Origin: JBCDBL01 sp039183635
Lineage (GTDB): Bacteria; Pseudomonadota; Alphaproteobacteria; Caulobacterales; Parvularculaceae
Length of the DNA: 14,715 nt
Direction of reading: 5' to 3'
NCBI GenBank assembly: GCA_039183635.1
Contig: JBCDBL010000110.1
Span: forward strand, 1 to 14,715
Made by a program: the position numbers and the translations under genes. The notes below the pieces were generated by a model. The model did no database searches, was not told the DNA's origin, and saw only the letters and a program-made list of their open reading frames with translations. The first letter of the stretch is position 1. Every line of letters starts with the position of its first letter. This document shows positions 1 through 7,084 of the stretch, piece by piece.

Positions 1-270
1 AATCTCTGGCTGTCCGCATCCAGCCTTGTCGCCATGCGTTAGGACGCGCTGACGTGAAAGCGCGCTGCTTCCTTTTCCTTCCCCCGTAAAGCGGAGGCTA
101 TGGCATACGATGGAAATCGGCTTTGGTGCGGAGCATTTCCCCCTCCCCCTCGGGGAGAGGTGACCGAGGCCGCATTCACGAGTTCATATGCGGTAGCCCG
201 CCTCGCTTTACGAGGGAAAAACTTCCGGATCAGGCCTTGTCGTTGATGGCGTTAAAGTTCCAGGCGCTTG
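1..270. other. Non-coding region downstream of lysA
   Basis: I find no convincing gene here. The stretch lies past the lysA stop codon. It holds a polypyrimidine tract with a short hairpin (CTCCCC at 143-148, GGGGAG at 152-157) and an inverted pair of GTAAAGCG-containing arms, listed separately. No hairpin followed by a run of T in the lysA direction was found, so lysA termination is not explained by a classical intrinsic terminator here. Confidence 0.6.
82..216. repeat. Imperfect inverted repeat flanking a C-rich hairpin
   Basis: The left arm (82-98) and the right arm (200-216) are imperfect reverse complements. They share the 9-base core CGTAAAGCG and matching AGGC and CCC flanks, with one-base indels on each side of the core. 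The right arm can also fold on itself (CCTCG, loop CTTTA, CGAGG at 201-215). Between the arms lies the CTCCCC/GGGGAG hairpin at 143-157 followed by GTGACCGAGG, a pattern resembling intergenic repeats common in alphaproteobacteria. It may be a small non-autonomous repeat element. No coding capacity was seen. Confidence 0.4.
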
Positions 271-1536
271 TTAAAGCCACGCCGGCGTGACGTCCCTGGC
301 GATGATCTCCTCTACGCTCGGACGGGCGCGGATGACGGCGTAATCGGCGCCGTTCACGAGCACCTCCGGCGCCATGGGGCGCGTGTTGTATTCCGAAGCC
401 TGCACCGCGCCATATCCGCCGGCGGACAAAAACACCGCCAAATCCCCGGCGTCCATCGGCGGCATCGCACGCTCCCGGGCGAAGGTGTCGCCGGTCTCGC
501 ACACCGGCCCCACAATATCGAAGGGCGCCTCCGCGACGCCCGGCGCAGGCTCCTTCACCGGAAGGACGCCATGATAGGCGTCATACATGGACGGGCGCAC
601 CAGATCGTTCATCCCGGCGTCGAGGATCAGGAAATTCCGCGTCGTTCCGTGCTTGACGTAAATCACGCGGGAGACCAGCACCCCGGCGTTGCCAACAATC
701 ATCCGCCCGGGCTCGAACACGGCGCGCACGCCAAGCGGCGCGGTGAAGGTGCGGATGAGGGCGGCGTAGTCCGACGGCAGAGGCGGGGTTGTCTCCTCTT
801 CCCCATACGGAATGCCGAGACCGCCGCCAAGATCGACGCAGCGAATGTCGTGGCCGTCAGCGCGCAGAGCCTTCACCAATTCCGCCACCTTCGCGAAAGC
901 CGCTTCAAAGGGCGCAAGCTCGGTAATCTGGCTGCCGATATGAACGTCGACGCCTTGCACGTCGATCCCCGCCATGGCGCCGGCGGCGGCGTAAATCTCA
1001 GACGCCCGCTCCCAGGCGACGCCGAATTTATCCTCCGCCTTGCCGGTGGAGATTTTCTCATGCCCCCCGGCGGCGACGTCGGGATTGACGCGCATGGCGA
1101 CCGGAGCTTTGACGCCTTTGGACAGGGCCACCTCGTTAAGTGCTTGAAGCTCAGGCTCCGATTCCACATTGAACTGATAAATACCGGCGTCCAATGCGGC
1201 GGCCATTTCCTCGCGGGTCTTGCCGACGCCGGAAAAGACGATTTTGTCCCCAGGCACCCCCGCGGCGAGGGCGCGCTTCAGCTCGCCCCCGGACACAACG
1301 TCCGCCCCGGCCCCTTCAGCGGCCAGGGTTTTGATGACGGCGATGTTGGAGTTCGATTTCACCGAGTACGCCACAAGGGCGTCGTCCCCGGCGAAGGCGT
1401 CTTTAAAGACGCCGATATGACGCTTCAGGGTCGCCGTCGAATAGCAGTAAAAGGGCGTGCCCACCGCCTCTGCGATGGCGCTTAAGGGAATGTCCTCCGC
1501 ATGGAGAACGCCGTCTATGTATGAAAAGTGATGCAT
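271..1536 (-). CDS. lysA: Diaminopimelate decarboxylase
   Basis: This 421-residue enzyme removes CO2 from meso-diaminopimelate to give L-lysine, the last step of lysine synthesis, in the cytoplasm with pyridoxal phosphate. It is a fold-type III (alanine racemase-like) decarboxylase of normal family length. The PLP lysine is K60 in YSVKSN. Other marks are HIGSQ (199-203), the phosphate-binding GGGLGIPY (237-244), EPGR (275-278), DAGMNDLVRPSMY (306-318), the CETGD motif (346-350) that supplies the active-site cysteine from the partner subunit, and YN at 383-384. The ATG at 1536 gives a complete N-terminus, but the Shine-Dalgarno sequence is weak (GGATAGAG about 14 bases upstream). It is the last gene of an argH-lipoprotein-lysA operon, 45 bp after the lipoprotein gene. 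Identity is very secure. Confidence 0.97.
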   Translation of the reverse strand: MHHFSYIDGVLHAEDIPLSAIAEAVGTPFYCYSTATLKRHIGVFKDAFAGDDALVAYSVKSNSNIAVIKTLAAEGAGADVVSGGELKRALAAGVPGDKIVFSGVGKTREEMAAALDAGIYQFNVESEPELQALNEVALSKGVKAPVAMRVNPDVAAGGHEKISTGKAEDKFGVAWERASEIYAAAGAMAGIDVQGVDVHIGSQITELAPFEAAFAKVAELVKALRADGHDIRCVDLGGGLGIPYGEEETTPPLPSDYAALIRTFTAPLGVRAVFEPGRMIVGNAGVLVSRVIYVKHGTTRNFLILDAGMNDLVRPSMYDAYHGVLPVKEPAPGVAEAPFDIVGPVCETGDTFARERAMPPMDAGDLAVFLSAGGYGAVQASEYNTRPMAPEVLVNGADYAVIRARPSVEEIIARDVTPAWL

Positions 1537-1581
1537 TATTTATACTTTATCTCTATCCGGCGATCCCGCACAGATGGGGGC

Positions 1582-1752
1582 TCAGCTGATTGCACGCTCC
1601 CCGCGTCCGCGAGGGTGATCAGATGTTGAAAAAGCCGCCGCCGCCTCTTCGCGCGGCGGGGGCGGCAGCAGGTCGCCCTTTTTTCCGCACGCGGAAAGAC
1701 CCGTTGAAAATATAAAAACCGTCGCGACAACCGTCGCCATGCGTTGTTTCAT
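1582..1752 (-). CDS. lptM: Small LptM-like lipoprotein (56 aa)
   Basis: I translated this short frame directly: a 56-residue protein beginning MKQRMATVVATVF. It has a lipoprotein signal peptide with lipobox LSAC, so the lipidated cysteine is C22. The mature part starts CGKKGDLLPPPP, the hallmark of the small LptM (formerly YifL) family: cysteine-glycine, KGDL/KGPL, then prolines. In Escherichia coli, LptM assists maturation of the LPS translocon LptD/LptE at the outer membrane. The same role here is inference. The ATG overlaps the argH stop codon as ATGA (1749-1752), which suggests translational coupling. The position between argH and lysA matches the usual location of this family in proteobacteria. 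The C-terminal tail after the prolines (alanine- and arginine-rich) is not conserved in type. A longer minus-strand frame at 1536-1730 in another register is a shadow. Confidence 0.88.
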   Translation of the reverse strand: MKQRMATVVATVFIFSTGLSACGKKGDLLPPPPREEAAAAFSTSDHPRGRGERAIS

Positions 1753-3158
1753 GCCAATCTCTCCTTCCAGGCCTGAACCTGCGCTTTTACGTTCTGAGGC
1801 GCCGTACCGCCGTAACTGGTGCGGGAGGCGGCGGACGCCTCCGTCGTCAACACTGTAAAGACATCGTCCGTGATGCGCGGCTCAACGGCTTGCATCTCCT
1901 CTAGACTAAGGTCGGCGAGGTCCTTGCCCGCCGCCTCCGCCTTGGCCACCAGGGCGCCGGTGACGTGGTGGGCGTCCCGGAACGGCGTTCCGAGCACCCG
2001 GACCAGCCAGTCGGCGAGGTCTGTCGCCGTGGAGAACCCATGCCCCGCCGCCGCGCGCATGTTGTCCGTGTTCGCCGTCAGGCTCTCCGCCATCCCCGCC
2101 ATCGCCTGCAAGGTGAGGTCGAGGGCGTCGAAGGCTTCGAACACCAGCGCCTTGTCCTCCTGCATATCCTTCGAATAGGCGAGGGGCAGGCCCTTCATCA
2201 CAATCAGCAGCGCGTTCAGATTGCCGATCATGCGGCCGGCCTTCGCCCGGGCGAGCTCGGCCGCGTCCGGGTTGCGCTTTTGCGGCATGATCGACGATCC
2301 CGTGGACCAGGCGTCGGACAGGCGCACGAAATCGAACTGGGCCGAAGACCAAACGACGATCTCTTCGGCCAGGCGCGACAGATGCGTCGCGGCGATGGCG
2401 GCGGCGGACAGAAACTCCAACGCAAAATCCCGGGCCGATACAGCGTCGAGGGAGTTGGCGGCGGGCCGGTCGAACCCGAGGGCCGCCGCCGTCGCTTGCC
2501 TGTCGATCGGGAACGACGTGCCCGCAAGCGCCGCCGCGCCGAGGGGACATTCGTTCATGCGTTTGGCGGCGTCTTCAAACCGCCCGGCGTCGCGCCCGAA
2601 CATCTCCACATAGGCGAGGCAGTGGTGGCCGAAGGTCACGGGCTGGGCCGTCTGCAGGTGGGTGAAGCCCGGCATCAGGGACCCGGCATGGGCCTCCGCC
2701 TGGGCCAGCAAGGCTTTCTGAAGCGTTTTTATGCGACCGGCAGCGGCGGCGCAGGCGCCCCGGGTCCACAGGCGGAAATCCGTCGCCACCTGGTCGTTCC
2801 GGGACCGGGCGGTGTGCAGCCGCCCGGCGGCGGGGCCGACAATCTCCTTCAGCCGCGCCTCTATGTTCATGTGAATGTCTTCAAGCGCCGCGGAAAACGG
2901 AAACGTCCCGCCTTCGATTTCCGCGGCGACCTCGTCAAGGCCCTTGGCGATGGCGGCGGCGTCTTCGGAAGAGACAATGTTCTGCGCCGCCAGCATCGCC
3001 ACATGGGCCTTGGAGCCAGCGATATCTTCGCGCCACAGGCGCTTGTCGATGTCGATGGAGGCGTTTATCTCCTCCATAACGTCGGCGGGCGTTTCGGAAA
3101 AGCGCCCGCCCCACATTTGCTGGCCTTTTTCGGGCGCTTTGTTTTCAGCGTCGGTCAT
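1749..3158 (-). CDS. argH: Argininosuccinate lyase
   Basis: This 469-residue enzyme splits argininosuccinate into arginine and fumarate, the last step of arginine synthesis. It is a cytoplasmic homotetramer of the fumarase/aspartase superfamily. Family marks are MWGGRF (15-20), TARSRNDQ (116-123), GFTHLQTAQP (164-173, with the general acid/base histidine H167) and the superfamily signature GSSIMPQKRNP (287-297, with the catalytic serine in its flexible loop). Length is typical. The first about 14 residues are charged and variable, so the exact start is a little uncertain. The ATG at 3158 has no strong Shine-Dalgarno sequence. It is first in the operon with the LptM-like gene and lysA, and diverges from the thioredoxin gene with under 50 bp between starts. 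Confidence 0.97.
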   Translation of the reverse strand: MTDAENKAPEKGQQMWGGRFSETPADVMEEINASIDIDKRLWREDIAGSKAHVAMLAAQNIVSSEDAAAIAKGLDEVAAEIEGGTFPFSAALEDIHMNIEARLKEIVGPAAGRLHTARSRNDQVATDFRLWTRGACAAAAGRIKTLQKALLAQAEAHAGSLMPGFTHLQTAQPVTFGHHCLAYVEMFGRDAGRFEDAAKRMNECPLGAAALAGTSFPIDRQATAAALGFDRPAANSLDAVSARDFALEFLSAAAIAATHLSRLAEEIVVWSSAQFDFVRLSDAWSTGSSIMPQKRNPDAAELARAKAGRMIGNLNALLIVMKGLPLAYSKDMQEDKALVFEAFDALDLTLQAMAGMAESLTANTDNMRAAAGHGFSTATDLADWLVRVLGTPFRDAHHVTGALVAKAEAAGKDLADLSLEEMQAVEPRITDDVFTVLTTEASAASRTSYGGTAPQNVKAQVQAWKERLA

Positions 3159-3202
3159 CTTGCGGCTTTCAACTTCACTTGCGGATCTTGCGCTTTAAAC
3201 CC

Positions 3203-3808
3203 ATGAACGTCCAAAACGCCATCACACCCAAACGGCTCCTCGCCGTCCTTATCGCCATAGGCGCAATCAGCGCTCTATACGTGATCTTCTCCGCGACAGG
3301 CAATCCCGTACAAAAACCCGCCACGGCGGTGAGCGCGCCAGCGGGGTTCGTTCTGTCGCCCAACAGGCCGCAGGCGCCCAAAGCCCCGTTCCTCAGCCCC
3401 GAAGGCGAAACCGTCGCCTTGCAGGATTTCGCAGGCGACGTGCTGCTCGTCAACATCTGGGCGACATGGTGCGCCCCATGCCTGAAAGAGATGCCGTCCC
3501 TCGACCGGCTCCAGGCCGCCTACGCGGACGCGCCGTTCCGGGTGCTGGCCGTCAGCATCGACGCCAAAGGGCAATCTGTCGCGCAAGAGTTTCTCGACCG
3601 TCTCGATATTACAACGTTTGCAGCCTATTCCGACCCCAGGGCCGCGTTCGCCGTCGCCCTCGGCGCCGACGCGGCGGTGCCGACCACAGTGCTCATCGGC
3701 GCCGACGGACGCGAGGTCGGCCGGCTAGTCGGCCCCGCCGACTGGAGCGCGGAACCGGCCCGCCGGCTTATCGCCAAAGCGTTGTCAGAGACCGCAAAAC
3801 CCGATTAG
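3203..3808 (+). CDS. tlpA: TlpA-like membrane-anchored thiol:disulfide oxidoreductase
   Basis: Starting at the ATG at 3203, this is a 201-residue protein with an N-terminal membrane anchor (about residues 12-32, LLAVLIAIGAISALYVIF) and a periplasmic thioredoxin-fold domain. The redox motif is WCAPC (C90 and C93), within NIWATWCAPCLKEMPSL, and the cis-proline loop is VPTT (P160). TlpA/ResE-type proteins reduce disulfides in the periplasm, often for cytochrome c or cytochrome oxidase assembly. The specific partner here is unknown. An in-frame TTG at 3179 would add eight residues. Neither start has a clear Shine-Dalgarno sequence, and the ATG gives a more usual N-terminus. Divergence from argH matches a common alphaproteobacterial arrangement. 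Confidence 0.9.
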   Translation: MNVQNAITPKRLLAVLIAIGAISALYVIFSATGNPVQKPATAVSAPAGFVLSPNRPQAPKAPFLSPEGETVALQDFAGDVLLVNIWATWCAPCLKEMPSLDRLQAAYADAPFRVLAVSIDAKGQSVAQEFLDRLDITTFAAYSDPRAAFAVALGADAAVPTTVLIGADGREVGRLVGPADWSAEPARRLIAKALSETAKPD

Positions 3809-4089
3809 CGGCGCCGGGCGAATGAGCGGAGCCCGGTGATCCGCCACCCCGGCGCGACCAACGCAGGCTTTAGAGCCTCAGACGATTTTAAGTCATCGCC
3901 TGGAACTCTGGAAGCGCATGGCGGAGTGTTCAGATTGCGTCTTAACAGCGCTTGCGTTGCCGTTGAGAAACACTTGAACATTCCTTGGAGCATTACGCAA
4001 AACCGAAACAAAAGCGTCACAAGTCTGTCATCTCTGTGGTGCATCGGTCCCCGGACTTTTTACTTTCGCCGATAGGGGACCCCTTGAAT
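3809..4089. other. Intergenic leader of the TonB-dependent receptor gene
   Basis: This gap between tlpA and the receptor gene has no convincing gene. Just after the tlpA stop, two mutually exclusive hairpins are possible: CCGGGC (3814-3819) with GCCCGG (3831-3836), or GCGCCGGG (3811-3818) with CCCGGCGC (3848-3855). Neither is followed by a run of T. No clear sigma-70 promoter was found. An AGGGG at about 4074-4078 is the likely ribosome binding site of the receptor. Short open frames on both strands here look spurious. Confidence 0.5.
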
Positions 4090-6873
4090 ATGACGTATAG
4101 TACGACAACCTTGCGACGCACTCTTATTGCCGCCGCTTCTTTTTCTGTAATCACCACTGCCGCCAATGCGACAAGCATTTCCGGTCAAGTTACAGATACA
4201 TCTGGCGTAGCCGCGATTGAGGGCGCAATCGTTACGATTGCAGAACTTGACCGCAACACGTCTACAGACCGTTTCGGCGAGTACAGCTTCACTAACCTTC
4301 CAGAAGGCGAATACACTGTAACAGTCAGCTATATCGGCGCAGATGACGTTTCCCAAACCGTAACAATCAGCAGCAATGGCGCTGACCTCAACTTCGTGCT
4401 GGGCGACAATGTCGCATTCATCGACAACGTTCTCGTCGTCGGTTCATCTGCAGCGCAAGCCGGCGCGCTCAACCAGCAACGCGCCTCCGACTCGATCATA
4501 TCCGTCATCGACTCCGACGGCCTCGGCAACTTCCCGGACACGACCGTGGCGGACAGCCTTGCGCGCGTTCCCGGCATCTCCATCGAAAACGACCAGGGCG
4601 AAGGGCGCTACGTTTCCATTCGCGGCATCAACACAGACCTTGTCGCCGCCGCCATCAACGGCGTGCGCACGCCGTCTCCGGAAGATCGTCGCGGCGTCTT
4701 GCTCGACGGCGTGCCGTCTGACCTTTTGGACTCCATTGAAGTTCAAAAATCCCTGACGCCAGACGTTGACGCCGACAGCCTCGGCGGCGTCATCAACCTC
4801 AAAACCATTTCCGCGTTCTCCCGTAAAGACCAATTTATCCGCGCCAAAGTGGAAGGCCGTTACAACGAAATCACAGACACGACATCGCCAAAAGCCACGT
4901 TGACATACTCCAACGTCTTTAATGACAACCTTGGCGTTGCGTTGTCCGCGAACTACCAGAGCCTTGATATTGACGCGCACAACAACGAAGCCGGCGGCTG
5001 GGGCCAGGACGAAACGACAGGCCACTACTTCCTGAATGACGATTACGAGCAACGTTGGTATGAATTGAACCGAGAGCGGATCGGCTTTGTCGCCAACTTC
5101 GACTGGCGCGTGAACGAAGGCACGGATCTGTACCTTCGCACCCTCTACAACCGCTACGAAGACGACGAAATCCGGAACAAGTTCGAATACAAAGACCTTG
5201 ACGACGGCGCGCCGATCGATGCAACGACCTCTGTCGTCCCGATCAACGAAGTCGACGCGGAAGTGCGTCAACGGGCCGAACTACGTCAGATTCAAACTTA
5301 CGCCCTTGGCGGTCAAACGCGGATGGATCTGTGGACGTTCGATTATGAAGTTGCGTACGCCTACGCCGAAGAGGATGACAGCGACAACCACGACGTCACA
5401 TTCCGTTTTGAAGACATCCAGGATGTCGTCGCCGACAATTTAACCATCAGTACAGTGACGCCGGAAACGCCGCAATTGTCCGGCAGCGCCGTACTCGGTG
5501 AAATCTTCAACCCGTCGAACTATAACCTCGATGAATTTGAGCAAGAGTTCACAGTCAACGAAGACACGGAAGTCAGCGCGAAATTCGACGTTTCTCGCGA
5601 TTCCCTTCTGTTCGGCATGCCGGTCGTTTGGAAAGCCGGCGTGAAATACCGCGACCGTGAAAAAGTACGGGACGTGCAGAAAGTCTTCACAGAAGGAGAC
5701 GTCAACTTGGCCGGTTTCGTCGGCGGCGACTTCATCGGCAACTGGCGTTTGCCGAACCCGATGCCGGCTTGGCCGGACGCCGGCTTGACGGCCAATCTCT
5801 TCCAGAGCCTTGATGTCAACCAAGAGGCGTCTGACTTCGACAGCCTCGCAGAAGACTTTAAGATCGATGAAGCCATCTTGGCCGGTTACGCCATGGGCAC
5901 CTTCGACATCGGCCCAGCACGCATTGTTGCCGGCGTTCGGGTTGAGAACACGCAATTGGACGCGACAGGCAACACATTTTTCGAAGGTGCGCTTCCTTCA
6001 GAAGCTATCGTTAATACGATTTCCAATGACTACACAAACGTTCTGCCGAGCGTGAATGTGAAGTATAGCATCATGGACAACCTGATTGGGCGTTTCGCGT
6101 ATTACGGCGCTGTTGTTCGGCCGGCTTTCGGAGAGTTGGCTCCGACTGCAGCCTTGAACGACGATCAGGACGAAGCCACACTCGGCAATCCGGATCTTGA
6201 GCCGTATGAAGCGGACAATTTCGATCTGTCGATTGAGTACTACCCAACGAACCTCTCCGTCATTTCTGTCGGCGTGTTCTACAAGCAAATCGACAACGCC
6301 ATTTATGAAGCTTCGTTCGATCTTGCAGACGTTCCCGCTTCAGTGAACCTGTCTTCTTTGACGCCGACACAATTATCGACGGTTGAAGAAGTCACAACCT
6401 TCATCAATGTCGACTCGACAGATCTTTACGGCATCGAGTTCAACTATGTTCAGCAACTCGACTTCCTGCCGGTTCTTCCGGACGGCTTCTTGATTTCTGG
6501 CAACCTGACGCTCACAGACTCTGAAGCAACGCTTCCGGACGGTCGCGACGTTCCGTTCCTGAAACAATCCGACACGATTTGGAACATCGCCCTCGGCTAC
6601 GACCAGGGCCCTTGGGACTTGCGCATCTCCGCCAACTATCGCGGCGATTACCTTGACGTCGTCGAAGAAGCAGACCTCGACCGGTACACAGACGACCGCC
6701 TGCTCGTTGAAGCGTCCGCCAAATTCGACGTCAACGACACGTTGCAGCTTTACATCGAAGGTAAAAACCTGACGGATGAGGACGAATACTACTACTTCGG
6801 CGACGAGAGCCGCTTGTCTCAGTACGACGAGTTCGGCCGCAGCTTCATCCTCGGCGCACGCCTGACATTCTAA
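4090..6873 (+). CDS. TonB-dependent outer-membrane receptor
   Basis: A 927-residue outer-membrane receptor that would import a substrate using TonB/ExbBD energy. I chose the ATG at 4090 because it gives a clean signal peptide (residues 1-27, ending AANA) and follows AGGGG; an upstream in-frame start at 3985 would bury the signal. After the signal comes a carboxypeptidase-regulatory-like beta domain (about 29-107), then a TonB-box-like segment (DNVLVVG, 112-118), the plug (about 125-240, with PGISIEN, YVSIRGI, DSIEVQKS and GGVINLKT), and a 22-strand-type barrel ending RSFILGARLTF, with the terminal phenylalanine used by the BAM machinery. The architecture fits the Caulobacter/Xanthomonas TonB-receptor family (TIGR01782-like). 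The next gene is a phytase, so phytate or its breakdown products are possible ligands (inference). Base composition is visibly lower in GC than argH or lysA, with frequent ACA and TTG codons. Confidence 0.95.
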   Translation: MTYSTTTLRRTLIAAASFSVITTAANATSISGQVTDTSGVAAIEGAIVTIAELDRNTSTDRFGEYSFTNLPEGEYTVTVSYIGADDVSQTVTISSNGADLNFVLGDNVAFIDNVLVVGSSAAQAGALNQQRASDSIISVIDSDGLGNFPDTTVADSLARVPGISIENDQGEGRYVSIRGINTDLVAAAINGVRTPSPEDRRGVLLDGVPSDLLDSIEVQKSLTPDVDADSLGGVINLKTISAFSRKDQFIRAKVEGRYNEITDTTSPKATLTYSNVFNDNLGVALSANYQSLDIDAHNNEAGGWGQDETTGHYFLNDDYEQRWYELNRERIGFVANFDWRVNEGTDLYLRTLYNRYEDDEIRNKFEYKDLDDGAPIDATTSVVPINEVDAEVRQRAELRQIQTYALGGQTRMDLWTFDYEVAYAYAEEDDSDNHDVTFRFEDIQDVVADNLTISTVTPETPQLSGSAVLGEIFNPSNYNLDEFEQEFTVNEDTEVSAKFDVSRDSLLFGMPVVWKAGVKYRDREKVRDVQKVFTEGDVNLAGFVGGDFIGNWRLPNPMPAWPDAGLTANLFQSLDVNQEASDFDSLAEDFKIDEAILAGYAMGTFDIGPARIVAGVRVENTQLDATGNTFFEGALPSEAIVNTISNDYTNVLPSVNVKYSIMDNLIGRFAYYGAVVRPAFGELAPTAALNDDQDEATLGNPDLEPYEADNFDLSIEYYPTNLSVISVGVFYKQIDNAIYEASFDLADVPASVNLSSLTPTQLSTVEEVTTFINVDSTDLYGIEFNYVQQLDFLPVLPDGFLISGNLTLTDSEATLPDGRDVPFLKQSDTIWNIALGYDQGPWDLRISANYRGDYLDVVEEADLDRYTDDRLLVEASAKFDVNDTLQLYIEGKNLTDEDEYYYFGDESRLSQYDEFGRSFILGARLTF

Positions 6874-6897
6874 GGCGCTTTTTATAACTTGACGGGA

Positions 6898-6930
6898 GGG
6901 CGCGCGACACCATTGCGCGCCCTTTTGTTT
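6898..6930 (+). terminator. Intrinsic terminator after the TonB-dependent receptor gene
   Basis: A perfect 8-bp stem GGGCGCGC (6898-6905) and GCGCGCCC (6915-6922) with a 9-base loop is followed at once by TTTTGTTT. It lies 24 bases after the receptor stop codon. It should end most receptor transcripts, so the phytase gene downstream probably has its own promoter or is expressed by read-through. Confidence 0.85.
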
Positions 6931-7084
6931 CCACGCTTTATCGTCTCTGGAAGGCGCATCATCGCCTCAAACCCGATTTCAAGCGGACAACGCGGAAAGA
7001 GCTCTATAGGGTTCGCCCTTAAAAAGCTTTGCCCCTCGAAACACCCGGCGGCTTACATCATAGATCCATAAAGGGGATACGACC
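6931..7084. other. Spacer with phytase ribosome binding site
   Basis: This is non-coding sequence between the receptor terminator and the phytase start. A Shine-Dalgarno sequence AAGGGG (7071-7076) sits 8 bases before the phytase ATG. A phytase promoter is expected here because of the upstream terminator, but I cannot pick convincing -35 and -10 boxes. A 60-residue frame crossing this region lacks any recognisable features and is probably not a gene. Confidence 0.5.

Noticed and set aside
268..1485. Long plus-strand open frame (405 residues) opposite lysA
   Set aside because: It is antisense to a clear diaminopimelate decarboxylase, has arginine/histidine-rich low-information content, and shows no domain. 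High GC makes long antisense frames common.
1536..1730. Minus-strand 64-residue frame between argH and lysA
   Set aside because: It overlaps the LptM-like gene in another register, is arginine-rich, and lacks a signal. The lipobox-bearing frame at 1582-1752 is the real gene.
1965..3206. Long plus-strand open frame (413 residues) opposite argH
   Set aside because: It is antisense to argininosuccinate lyase and reads as a GC-skewed shadow without recognisable motifs.
3836..4075. Small frames on both strands in the receptor leader
   Set aside because: There is no Shine-Dalgarno sequence, no domain or signal, and the two overlap each other on opposite strands.
3985..4089. Upstream extension of the receptor start
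   Set aside because: It would place 35 polar residues before a well-formed signal peptide. The ATG at 4090 with AGGGG upstream fits better.
4444..5271. 275-residue minus-strand frame inside the receptor gene
   Set aside because: Antisense shadow of conserved plug and barrel coding sequence.
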